From Adenophora triphylla var. japonica (Eukaryota > Streptophyta > Magnoliopsida > Asterales > Campanulaceae), in NCBI GenBank assembly GCA_022495995.1, contig JAFEMH010000753.1, positions 353,001 through 417,000 of the forward strand: 64,000 bases of DNA, in the 5' to 3' direction. This document shows, one piece after another, positions 35,317 to 45,054 of the stretch. The notes under the pieces were generated by a model. It made no database searches. It was not told the DNA's origin and worked only from the letters and a program-made list of their open reading frames with translations. Position 1 is the first letter of the stretch; every line of letters starts with the position of its first letter. A program made the position numbers and the translations under genes.

Positions 35317-36558
35317 CTATCCCCATAAGCCGAAGCCGGAAGAAAGTTTCCCGGCTCGCACTCTACAGTGCCTATTGATGCTACTCCCGACGACGTGGTA
35401 CGGCTGATTGGAAACATCCACTACGGGAACATAATCACTTTCACGTATCTCGACCTCCCTCAATTTGGGGCTGATCATAATGAGCCTCTCTTCATCACAG
35501 CCCAATTGGATGAACGACGCCTTCCTCGGGTCCCGGTTGATAATGGGTCCTAATGAACATTCTTCCCAAGAAGATCATGAGCTCGCTTGATATCAAGACT
35601 ACGAGACTTGAAGCCTTCCTCCCTCACAGCCAAAGCTTACGACTCAACATCTCGAGCAGTCCTTGGAGTCGCTACCTTGGACCTCCGGTTTGGACGAAAT
35701 TGATACCTCGTGGAATTCCAGGTTATTGACATCCCGATTACTTTTAATGCCTTATTGGGAAGACCTTGGCTGCATCAGGTCAAGGGGGTCGCCTCGAGCC
35801 TCCACCAGTGTGTGAAATTCATCTCGAATGGGGATTTGACAACCATTTACGGAGATTTAGTCACTTTAGAGGGCACAGATACGGGTGGAATACCTATTCT
35901 GGAAATCAAACATGATGAGGACGGCCTCATGCTGACAGGCTTCACAGTCGAGCCCCCTAAGGCCCAAGTGTGCAACATAGATCTGACGGTCACTCGGGAT
36001 AAAATCCCACCGGTCTTGAAAATGATGAGAAAAATGAGCTATCTACCTGGCCTCGGTCTGGGGAAACACCAACAAGGAACTCACAAACTCATCGAGGTGA
36101 AAGGACAGAATACTCGCCACGGCCTGGGATATGAGGCCTCCTCAGTGGACACTGCAAAAGGAAAAGGATTTGAAGCTGCCACAGGAAGGGTCCCGGTCGA
36201 CGACCCTAAATCTCTCCCCTTCAGTCCTAATTTGGCTGACTACTTTGTAAAGGGTCCCACACAACCAGGAAACATCACAGAGCCCACTCCTACGGCAGGG
36301 TGGCCAAAGCTACAAGACAGCCTCAACAAGTTCAGGGGAGCCAAAGCTAACCCGGTCCGCAGAATGTTCCTGGACCTACCCAAGATACCCGGGGCTACCA
36401 CTACCATGAGAAGTGAGTACACCTTCAGAGGCGTGCCTGACCTGGTAGAACAGCCTCGAGAAGCTTACTACCACAATTCCTACCGCCTACGAAGGTCCGA
36501 AACCCGAGTTCGAATTGACCGTGCCAAAAGCCAAAGCCACGTAAGTCTTTTCGGATGA
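35317..36558 (+). pseudogene. Aspartic protease and G-patch segment
   Basis: Protease-like pieces ITFTYLDLPQFGADHNEPLFI and VDNGS (active-site strand with DNG in place of DTG/DSG, broken by stops at about 35,550) are followed by the intact stretch from 35710: FQVIDIPITFNALLGRPWLH, then a G-patch-like MRKMSYLPGLGLGKHQQGTH. It continues open to 36558 (SLFG). A G-patch after the protease is characteristic of the Tat/Ogre group. The coding potential from 35710 is well kept, unlike the gag region before it. Confidence 0.82.
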
Positions 36559-37239
36559 TTGGGATGGCCCAATCATGCAAAGAAGCTTGTTCGGGGAAGA
36601 GATCCAGTGCCGATCTGATTGATTTCACTCGCCAAAGAAATGGTAGCGATGATCGAGGGAGACAGCCTCCCGAGTCATGAGGCCACCGACAAAGAATGCC
36701 GCTAAAGAATCGGGAAACTCTCTCAGGCCGTCCGCGACCAAAGAAGAAATGATCACCAAGCCTGGATTGGTCCCCCATCCCTTGTGTCAACCTAGGAAAA
36801 GTCCTCAGAGTCTTTCATTGTTAAGATCGAGTCTCTAGAGTCGTCCGACGGCCTTACGCCTGAAGACTACGAGTCTGTAGCAAGCGCTGTATTCCTTTTC
36901 GTTTTCAATGAAATGACGAACCTTTCTGAGTATCCCTTGATTGCCACTTTAACTAATGATGAATTAATTAATAAATTTTTTTTTTTAATAATAATTCATT
37001 AGATAAAGAAGCAGACACATTAAACAACAAAAAAAATCAAACAAAAAAAAAGAGGATCTTTAAGCAGGTTGTCCGGAAAGAGGAAAATCGAGCCCAAGCT
37101 GCCGAAGAGATTTTGACGAGTGTGAATCTGGGAACTGCGGAAGAGCCTAAAGAGACGCAGATTGGTGATTTCTTCAAAGGAACTGGAAAGGATGCTCTGC
37201 AAAATCCTACAAAATCCTCAACTCAAGGAAAGTAGCCCT

Positions 37240-37960
37240 CTTCATCAAAGAGAACATCATATGCGGATACGGGTTGCCACCGAAATCATTTCACATAATG
37301 GATCCCACTTTCGAAGGGGAATGCGATAGGCCGCTGGCGAGAATTCGAGAATAACCCGTCACAAGTCATCTCCTTACAGGCCCCAAACCAACGGAGCCGT
37401 CAAGCAAAGCAAACAAGACTCGGAAAATATCATCCGGAAAATGGCCGTCCAAGGCGTAGATTGGCCCGAGAAGTTACACTGGCACTCACGGGGCTACGTA
37501 ACATCGGGCCGAACGGCAATCGGGGAAACACCGTTTGCCCTCACATACGGAATGGAAGCCGTACTCCCAATCGAGCTAGAGATCCCTCGCTCAGGTATCT
37601 TCTGGCGGAAAGCCGGATCAACGAGGTCGAATGGCTCCGCAGTCGCCATGATGAATTGGCCCTACTAGATGAACGCCGATTGAAGGCCATGGAACACATC
37701 CGAGCCTACCAAGGAAGAATGGCCAGAGCCTTTGACAAGAAAGTAAAGCATCGGGAGAAGGGGATCTCGTTTTAAAAGAAAAGCCCCCAGTCCGTATCAA
37801 CCCCCTCGGCAAATGGGAGCCTGTATGGGTCGGGCCATACAGACTCCCATTAGATCTTCTCCGGAGGAGCCATGCAACTCGCAGACCTCGACGGGAATCC
37901 CTTTGTACACCCAGTGAATGGTGACAAGCTGCGCAGATACTACGCGTAAACAAAGAAAAA
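37240..37960 (+). pseudogene. Integrase C-terminal region
   Basis: Frames around 37,440-37,670 show MAVQGVDWPEKLHW, RTAIGETPFALTYGMEAVLPIELEIP and then INEVEWLRSRHDELALLDERRLKAMEHIRAYQGRMARAFDKKVKHRE in the adjacent frame. KPPVRINPLGKWEPVWVGPYRL follows. This is the end of a Gypsy integrase. The catalytic core before it is mostly lost; a remnant around 37,260-37,440 is frameshifted. Confidence 0.85.
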
Positions 37961-38391
37961 AGAAGAAAAAAAAAAGAGTGCTAAAAGAGTAATGCCCAAC
38001 TAGGTTAAAAACCCGAAAAGGGCGGCCTAGGTAAAAAACAGGGTTGCACAAAAAAAAAAAAACAAAAAAAAAAAAAACAAAAAAAAACAAAAAAATCGGG
38101 TTGAACTACGAAGACCCGAGCTCCTCAAAATGAGGGGAACGTAGGCGGCGGAAACGGTTCGGTCTAAAACACAAATAAAAGTCATACTTTGACATCAATA
38201 CACCGATCGGACCATGAAAGCGTCTCGAAAAACTACAAGCAATTCAAATATTCATTACAAGTTAAAAGCTTTTTGATGAGTCTAAGCCCGATTCATTCCT
38301 ACAACTGGCAACCTGCTAAAAGAAAACTAAGATACATAATCAAACTAATGTGTCTGCCATGACAAGAAAGGGATACTCGGAAACCTCAGAG

Positions 38392-39897
38392 TCACTCCAT
38401 GCCACTCGAACTGGCCTCTCCCCTCTTCTTCCCCCTTCGAGTCTTCTTTTTCTGAATAGGAAAAATGTCGGTCTTCCTCCTACCAAGCTCTGGTATAGGA
38501 ACAAGATCTATCAAACCAGCCTCTGTCAGGGCCTTAGTAGCCCTAGCGTCATCTCTCATCTCCTGTAGCCTAGCTGGTAGCATAGGAGCCCTCCTCTCTT
38601 GTCTCTTGACGTAAGCCTCATAGTCGGTCACAGCGTCTCCGCTCCTGTCATGAGGGTTGGCCCTCGCCTCGGCCCTCCTCCTCTCAGAAACAGTCAGGTC
38701 CTCCGCACCCACAATGGCCTCACGCCGCCTCAAAATAGCCATCTGAGTCTCTCCTAAATGCCTCTCGTACCAATCCAGGTACCAAGTGGTCAAGAACACA
38801 GGTCTCGGACGCCTGAGGATAACCCGAGGAGGAAAGGTGTCATACCTCCATGCTCGGGAAAGAAATGGAAACACCGAGGGATCATCCATAGAAACAGGAG
38901 CCACCATCCTGATGGCTATATCATCAAAGTTCTCCAAAGGAACCTGCTCCAGGCCGAACTGTCTCAGAACCAAGGACGGAATATAGAAGCTGGACTGAGA
39001 AAGCCCCGGAAGCATGACCACATGAGACCCGTCCTGAAGCACTCTGCGAGTCATCACCCGCCAACAAGGCACTGACCATCTGATATCTTCTGTCTGGCGA
39101 CCAGCCATCCAACGCTCCCATGAGCCCTGATCATCGAAATCCACAGCAACCCCCCTCCTGGCAAATGTCCAAGGCTTGATCATGTCGGGAGTTTCCCGAA
39201 GAACTCCCAGGCGCTCCATCAGCCACAGAGTCAATAGAAACGGGATGCCCCCGTGCATATACCGCCTCCCGGTAGCCAACCTGTCGAGAGCATGAAAAGT
39301 CTCCCCCAGGATCAAAGGTACAACATCTCTGCCCAAGCGACAATGAACGACTACATCCAGCAGAGACCGATGGCAGATCCCAAAAGAATAGACCATAAAC
39401 AGGGTCCCGAACATGCAAAGTGCAAAGGCATCCCAATAGGCATCGTCGAGCAAGCCTAAGCCCCTAAATCTATCAGGGAGACCGGAAATATCAAAATGAT
39501 CGGGACCACAGATCATACCTTGCGCTTCCTCCGGGGAAAGATGAAGGAGGTTGCACAATCTGTCAGCGAAAGAAGCCCCTCCAGGCAAAGGAACCGCTAT
39601 CTCCTCCACCTCCGGGCCACCAAGCAAAGCCCGAAATTCTTCCACGATCGGAACAACCTCATTGTAAGAAAGGCAAAAGACATGCCTTCTAGTATCCCAA
39701 AATGAGGAAGAAGCCCTCAGAAGATCATAGTCCGGAATCAATTCCTTGAGAGACCATAAGCACCTCACCTTATACCTTTCTTCAAAGAAGGACCTCCTCT
39801 CATGCATAATCTCCCGGGACCAATCTTTGAATTTGTTGAAGAATGACATTTGGGATTCTTGGGACAATTTTGATGGAGCTTTTCTAAGGTTTTCCAT
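38392..39897 (-). CDS. Antisense DUF7745-like protein (501 aa) inside the Tat-like element
   Basis: A single intact ORF opposite to gag-pol. It starts MENLRKAPSKLSQESQMSFF. The region about residues 45-115 (CLWSLKELIPDYDLLRASSSFWDTRRHVFCLSYNEVVPIVEEFRALLG) has the layout of the plant-specific DUF7745 domain, which is related to plant-mobile-domain proteins and often found in Tat-type Gypsy elements. The C-terminus is basic (RRKTDIFPIQKKKTRRGKKRGE), possibly a nuclear signal. Unlike the sense genes it has no stop or frameshift in 1.5 kb. A palindrome core ATCCGCGCGGAT lies 126 bp upstream (40023-40034). Function unknown; a role in transposition or silencing evasion is only conjecture. Confidence 0.85.
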   Translation of the reverse strand: MENLRKAPSKLSQESQMSFFNKFKDWSREIMHERRSFFEERYKVRCLWSLKELIPDYDLLRASSSFWDTRRHVFCLSYNEVVPIVEEFRALLGGPEVEEIAVPLPGGASFADRLCNLLHLSPEEAQGMICGPDHFDISGLPDRFRGLGLLDDAYWDAFALCMFGTLFMVYSFGICHRSLLDVVVHCRLGRDVVPLILGETFHALDRLATGRRYMHGGIPFLLTLWLMERLGVLRETPDMIKPWTFARRGVAVDFDDQGSWERWMAGRQTEDIRWSVPCWRVMTRRVLQDGSHVVMLPGLSQSSFYIPSLVLRQFGLEQVPLENFDDIAIRMVAPVSMDDPSVFPFLSRAWRYDTFPPRVILRRPRPVFLTTWYLDWYERHLGETQMAILRRREAIVGAEDLTVSERRRAEARANPHDRSGDAVTDYEAYVKRQERRAPMLPARLQEMRDDARATKALTEAGLIDLVPIPELGRRKTDIFPIQKKKTRRGKKRGEASSSGME

Positions 39898-40022
39898 GGA
39901 TTTTCTCTCTTTCTCCCGAAAATGGCCGTTTGAGCCGGAGGTTGAAGAGGATATTTGAATTTGAAATAAAGTGAGACCAGATCTGCGGCAAAATTAAAGG
40001 ACAATGTCGATGCAAATTCCCC

Positions 40023-40034
40023 ATCCGCGCGGAT
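40023..40034 (-). promoter_or_regulatory. Palindrome core upstream of the antisense DUF7745-like gene
   Basis: ATCCGCGCGGAT, the central 12 bp of the LTR palindrome, lies 126 bp before the start codon at 39897. The outer bases differ (CATATCCGCGCGGATGGG on the minus strand). Confidence 0.55.
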
Positions 40035-40402
40035 ATGTTTGCTTTCCATCGAAAATCTGCAATGTCAAGCCGACACCAAAAGAGGAATATTCCGTCCCGG
40101 TTGCTCGGAACCCGTGCGAAAACCTCCCCAAACCAGTCCATATACCAAACACTAACACCCTTGCCAAAAAAAAAAAAGAACCAAGGCTCATGCAACACTG
40201 CATTCATACTGCATTGCATCCATAAAAGAATAAAATCCTAAATTATTACATTCCAAAAATAAAGGGAGTGTGCAAAAAAAAAAGAAAAAAAATCAAAAAA
40301 AAAAGAGGTAGGTAACAATAATCCTAAATTATTACATCAAAAAAATAAAAAAGAAAAAAAAATGTGCATAAGCTGTACAAATCTCAATCCCAGTCATAAA
40401 TC

Positions 40403-43400
40403 TCAAAATCTCAGAAAATCAGGGGGGGGGGGGGTAATCAATCGAATCCCTAGCGCCCGACGTGCGTCCCCTCGGTCCCTCTTGCGACTCGGGTCCGCCT
40501 CCTCAGAGCCACCGAAAATCTCGGGCTCAGAATCGTCCTCGTCTCCAGAAAGAGGCTCGTCAGGACCAACCGGCACGCTCTGATAGGGCAAGCCGAGATC
40601 TGCGAAAAAATCATATCCGAAGGTGAAGGCGTCGGATTCCTGGACGTACGAAGACGACCCACCATGCTGCTAAACGTGTCCCTGCCCGTGTGGATCCCCG
40701 AGAATGATGTGATCCGAAGGCAGCACCGCGCGGGGATCAATGAGAGGAGACAGAGGAGTCTCTGAAGAGGTCTCTGAGCGAATAGGAGAAGCCTCCCGCC
40801 TGACAGGCGCCGGCCGTGGTCGCCTCGCTCTAGCCTGAGGAGCCCCGCAAGCGACCATCCTCCTGTTGAATGTCTTAGCTCCGATCACTTGCTTCGTCAG
40901 CTTCTCGACAACCACCTCCGAAAACTGCACAAAAGCAAAAGCGTCAGAAACAGTTGAAGCGAGAAATGATGACAGGAAAGAAAAGAAAAGACAAAAGTAA
41001 AAAAAAAAAAAGAAAGAGAAGCCATACCTTCATACCCGGACGAGGCCGGAAAGCTCGTGGAAGCCGCTCAGGCTGAGGGATCTGCACCCTCAATCGGACC
41101 CCATCCTGGATATATGAAAAATCCGTCCGAGGGTACCGCTGATCCCAAGCCCCTCTCTATCCGTAACCCGGGGCATCCTCGGCCTCCTCAAAACAAATAC
41201 GGGCACGACTCAATCGCCACAAATGCCGAGAAGTCGGCCGGCTCGGTAATCATCCCAGTCACGGATCTGTCACTCGGGTGCATCATATCGGCGGGAGGCT
41301 CCACCGGTGTCCTCAAAGGCGAGTTCACGCCATGCCGGCGCGTCACCCTCTCTCCCGGATAATAGGCATCGCAGTCGGACCTCTCGTAATCCTCCGCCGC
41401 ACAAACCCAAATCTCGGCGCCCTTCACCGCGCCACCTCGAAACGATCCCGTGGATAAAATATCATCCTCTCATCCGTCTCGGCCTCCGTCAAAGGAAGGC
41501 AATCCGCGTATCTCGAGAGTCGTACGCCCCGGAGCTTATCTTCTCCCGGCATGCTTGGACCAAGAGCGCATGGCCGGATACGCCCGACGTACTCCGCCGG
41601 CCGCCGCCACATCGTGACGTGGGAAAAAATCCAACGCCCATACCCGCGAAAGGTAAAAATCCAATCAATCCGCGTCAAAAGAAAAGTGTGTGCTCAAGAA
41701 AAAAAGGGAAAGCAAAAAGAGAGCTTATACCTCCAGGGGCAAACTCAAAGCAAGACAAGGAGCTCACACCTTCCTGGCCGTACCTATCGAGAGCAAAGTA
41801 AAGCTCTGCCCGGCCAGGCTTCTCCCAGGAGACGTCTCCACCATCTCCATGTCCTCCAAGGACCTCAAGAAGGCAAAGACGCCGTCCCCTCGCATGTCCA
41901 AAGAGGGTGCTCGAAAAAGCAAACCAAAAGAAGGCCCTGGCAATCTGATCGGCGCCTACCCTCTCCTCCCCAGCCTCATAGCTCATAATGGTCTCCACAA
42001 TCTTCCCGTAGACCACCGCATACTCCATCCCCATCCCCTTTTTGGGAATAGGGGAAAATCCCAGAAGAGCCTGTAGATCTGCATCGCTGTAGCCATCCCG
42101 CCACTCAATGCTGCGTCCATTGAAGGACAAACCCGTAATCGCAGCATAGTCAGAAGGCGTAACCGTAGCCTCGCCCCAAAAGAAGTGAAACGTGTGGGTC
42201 GCATCCCACCAATGCTGCGCCAAAGCAAACATCAGGCCCTTGCTCTTAGGGAACTTGACCAATCCCCTCAAGCACTCAACAAACTCCCAAAGCCCGGTCT
42301 CAACAACAATCTGTCTCGGACTCGGCAAAGCTCCTCGGCCCGCATTCGGAAGCCGGTCCCACAAGTCAACTACAGACTCCACCGATCCTCGAGTCTTCAT
42401 CTTGTTCAGCTGCTCCGTAACGTAGTTGTTTCCACCCTGCAATAAAACAAAAAAAATGTCAAAATTTTTTTTTTTGCATTTGCACGAAAAAAAAAGAGCA
42501 TACATATGCATCATGAAATTTCAAAGAAAAGTCGACAGCATAACAGCATACAATGAGCATAGCCCCATTTTTCTCGCACAAAAAAAAGACAGTTTTCAGC
42601 AAATCCCAATCAACATTCATGAAAAAAAAAATTTCATACAAAGAGTCAACGGAAGTAAAAACTCCGTCCCATTTTCAAAAAAAAAAAAGAAGTTCCTATA
42701 CATACATGCATATCATCCATCATCTCAAAAAAAAAAAAATCCTACATGCATACATTCATCGAAAAAAAAAATGCATTCCTACGGAAGTAAAAACTCCGTC
42801 CCATTTTCATAAAATAACATGCATGCATTCATCGAAAAAAAAATGCATTCCTACGGAAGCAAAAACTCCGTCCCATTTTCATAAAATAACATGCATGCAT
42901 TCATCGAAAAAAAATGCATTCCTACGGAAGTAAAAACTCCGTCCCGTTTTCACAAAATAACATGCATTCAATCAACGGGAGGAAAAATCCGTCCCACTTT
43001 TCAAAAAAAAAAAAATCATACATTCATATCATCATCTCATGTTGGCAAAATGCCAATTCTTCTTCCCAAACAAAATGCACATTTTGGGTTACTCATATAC
43101 TCATAACATGCAAAGCATCAAAATCAAGATTCAAAGCCAAGAACATCAATCATTCGAATTTTCAAAAAAAAAAATTCAAAAATCACCCAAAATTCAATCT
43201 CAAGCAAGAAATCAACAAAGAGAATGAAAAGATTCGAAGTATACCGTTCGGAGACTCGGATCAGAAGCCCAATGTTGCCAAGCATCGGGGTAGGGCTCCT
43301 CCGCAATCGATTGCGAAAGAGTATAGTGCCTCCTCATCCGGACGAGCTCCAATCGTCTCTCCGCTACCGGGCCACGTCCTTGGCCTTGAAAAACACCTTT

Positions 43401-43412
43401 CCCGTGTTCCAT
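40403..43412 (-). pseudogene. Antisense plant mobile domain (PMD) gene inside the Tat-like element
   Basis: Exon 1 43412-43245 (MEHGKGVFQGQGRGPVAERR... DPSLRT) and exon 2 42436-41731 join in phase 0. Exon 2 carries the PMD signature: FPKSKGLMFALAQHWWDATH, TFHFFWGEATVTPSDYAAITGLSFNG and IVETIMSYEAGEERVGADQI. A third exon near 41,650-41,420 reads YGRWIFSHVTMWRRPAEYVG and RLSRYADCLPLTEAETDERM, but its acceptor lacks AG. Frame breaks follow near 41,420 and 41,190. Last exons at about 41,050-40,403 (FSEVVVEKLTKQVIGAKTFNRRM... PDFLRF) are low-complexity. PMD proteins (MAIN/MAIL1 relatives) occur both as host genes and in transposons. The missing splice site and stops suggest recent inactivation. 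Confidence 0.8.
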
Positions 43413-43540
43413 TGCTTGAAAATCGAAGAAAATCGGAAGAATTTTGGAGTTCCTAGGCTATCAATGGCGGTTTTGAGCGATTTTCTCTCTCTCTCTCGTA
43501 ATTTTCTGTAAAAACAGACTGGGGAAGAAGAAGGGGGCGA

Positions 43541-43587
43541 CCCCTCATTTAAAACCCTCTGAACACGCTCCTATCCGCGCGGATAGG
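43541..43587 (-). promoter_or_regulatory. LTR-like promoter block upstream of the antisense PMD gene
   Basis: On the minus strand CCTATCCGCGCGGATAGG (43587-43570) is followed by AGCGTGTT, CAGAGGG and TTTTAAATGAG. The sense LTR has the same palindrome, then TTTGTCATTTC, CAGAGGG and CTATAAATTGAG. The order and spacing are the same, about 150 bp before the PMD start codon. Confidence 0.7.
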
Positions 43588-43689
43588 ATTGTCAGGGTCA
43601 AAATGACCCTTTTGCCCTTTAAAAATCTGGGACTCTGCAGTTCAGTCCCCAACTTGACAGAGTTAACCAAAGTTAACCAAAGTCGGCCC

Positions 43690-44095
43690 CTTGTCAAGAA
43701 AATTACCCCCGACAGTCAAACGTAATTCCGATCTCTCCGAGAAAGATAACGAGATCTCGTATCTTTCATCAAAATCATTCCCCGGCAGTCAAACGTAAGA
43801 CCAATTTTCCCCGAGAAAGATAACGAGATCCCGTATCTTTCATCAAAATCTTCCCCGGCAGTCAAACGTAAGTCCGATCTCTCCGAGAAAGATAACGAGA
43901 TCCCGTATCTTTCATCAAAATCTTCCCACGGCAGTCAAACGTAAGACCAATTTCCCCGAGAAAGATAACGAGATCCCGTATCTTTCATCAAAATTACCCC
44001 TATCAAACGTAAGACCGATTTCCCCGAGAAAGATAACGAGATTTCGTATCTTTCATCAAAATTACCCCCGGCAGTCAAACGTAAGACCGATTTCC
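43690..44095. repeat. Tandem array A, unit about 73 bp, five copies
   Basis: The unit contains GGCAGTCAAACGTAAGACC, CCGAGAAAGATAACGAGAT and CGTATCTTTCATCAAAAT. Copies differ by a few bases. It lies in the 3' untranslated part of the Tat-like element, where such arrays are commonly found in this lineage. Confidence 0.88.
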
Positions 44096-44314
44096 CAGGC
44101 GAATACGTCCGATTTTCCCCAAGCAGGCTAACAAAATCCCCAAAGCAAAGTTAACGGAATCCCAAAAGCCAACGAAATCTCGAGAAGATCTCGAACTACG
44201 AAAGGGCTTGATTCCCCAGCTAGGGATACGTAGGTAGCCTATCATTAGGTCCGGCCCCAGGCCAAAACGGTCATCCTCTCCTTCGGCGGCGAGACAAAGT
44301 CCACCCGAAAGGCC

Positions 44315-44545
44315 ATTTCACAATCAAGATTCGAGGCGCCTAAAACGCCATTTCAAATCAAGGTCCGAGGCACCTAAAAAGCCATCATCTCCAAGGTTCG
44401 AGGCACCTAAAACGCCATCATCAAGGTCCGAGGCACCTAAAACGCCATCTCCAAGGTTCGAGGCACCTAAAACGCCATCATCAAGGTTCGAGGCACCTAA
44501 AACACCATCTCCAAGGTTCGAGGCACCTAAGACGCTATCACTAGG
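44315..44545. repeat. Tandem array B, unit about 27-30 bp, eight copies
   Basis: The unit AAGGTTCGAGGCACCTAAAA plus CGCCATC(ATC) is repeated with small length changes. Confidence 0.88.
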
Positions 44546-44564
44546 AAAGCGATAAATCGCAAAT

Positions 44565-44855
44565 CATCCCAGAGCGGATAGCCATCGACCGAAAATGGTC
44601 ATTCTTATCCCCGACGGAGCGGATAGCCATCGATCGAAAATGGTCATTCTTATCCCCGGCAGAGCGGATAGCCATCGACCGAAAATGGTCATTCCTATCC
44701 CAGCGGGCGGATAGCCATCGATAGAAAATGGTCATTCTTATCCCCAGCAGAGCGGATAGCCATCAGACCGAAAATGGTCATTTCCTATCCCCAGCAGAGC
44801 GGATAGCCATCAGACCGAAAATGGTCATCTCTTATCCCCAACAGAGTATCTCTCC
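44565..44855. repeat. Tandem array C, unit about 50 bp, six copies
   Basis: The unit contains AGAGCGGATAGCCATCGACC, GAAAATGGTCATTC and TTATCCCC. A GGGATACGTAGGTAGCCTA-type motif occurs both before array B (about 44,224) and after array C (about 44,930), so the whole block may itself have been duplicated. Confidence 0.85.
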
Positions 44856-45040
44856 AGCAAACGACTGCAGAACTCGCTCATCATTTCCAGGGTCGAAGAC
44901 CCGAACTACGACTGGCTTGATTCCCATTCGGGATACGTAGGTAGCCTATTAAATAGGTTCAGCCACCCGATCACTCGATCATCCCGCCAAATATGGAGCC
45001 TTACTCTTATCGACGACCCCGCTTTCTTCGAAAGCGCCGT

Positions 45041-45054
45041 CGCCGAGGGGCTAC
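45041..45054 (+). promoter_or_regulatory. Probable polypurine tract before the 3' LTR
   Basis: GCCGAGGGGCTAC directly precedes the 3' LTR start TGTAAG. It is the only purine-rich stretch in the correct place, though not a clean tract. Confidence 0.5.

Noticed and set aside
42426..43456. Overlapping Lys/Ser-rich ORFs on the plus strand
   Set aside because: They translate A-tracts and a short CCATTTTCATAAAATAACATGC repeat inside the antisense PMD intron.
43690..44855. Regularly spaced repeats that superficially resemble a CRISPR array
   Set aside because: Units are contiguous tandem repeats without unique spacers, in a plant LTR retrotransposon, and there are no cas genes.
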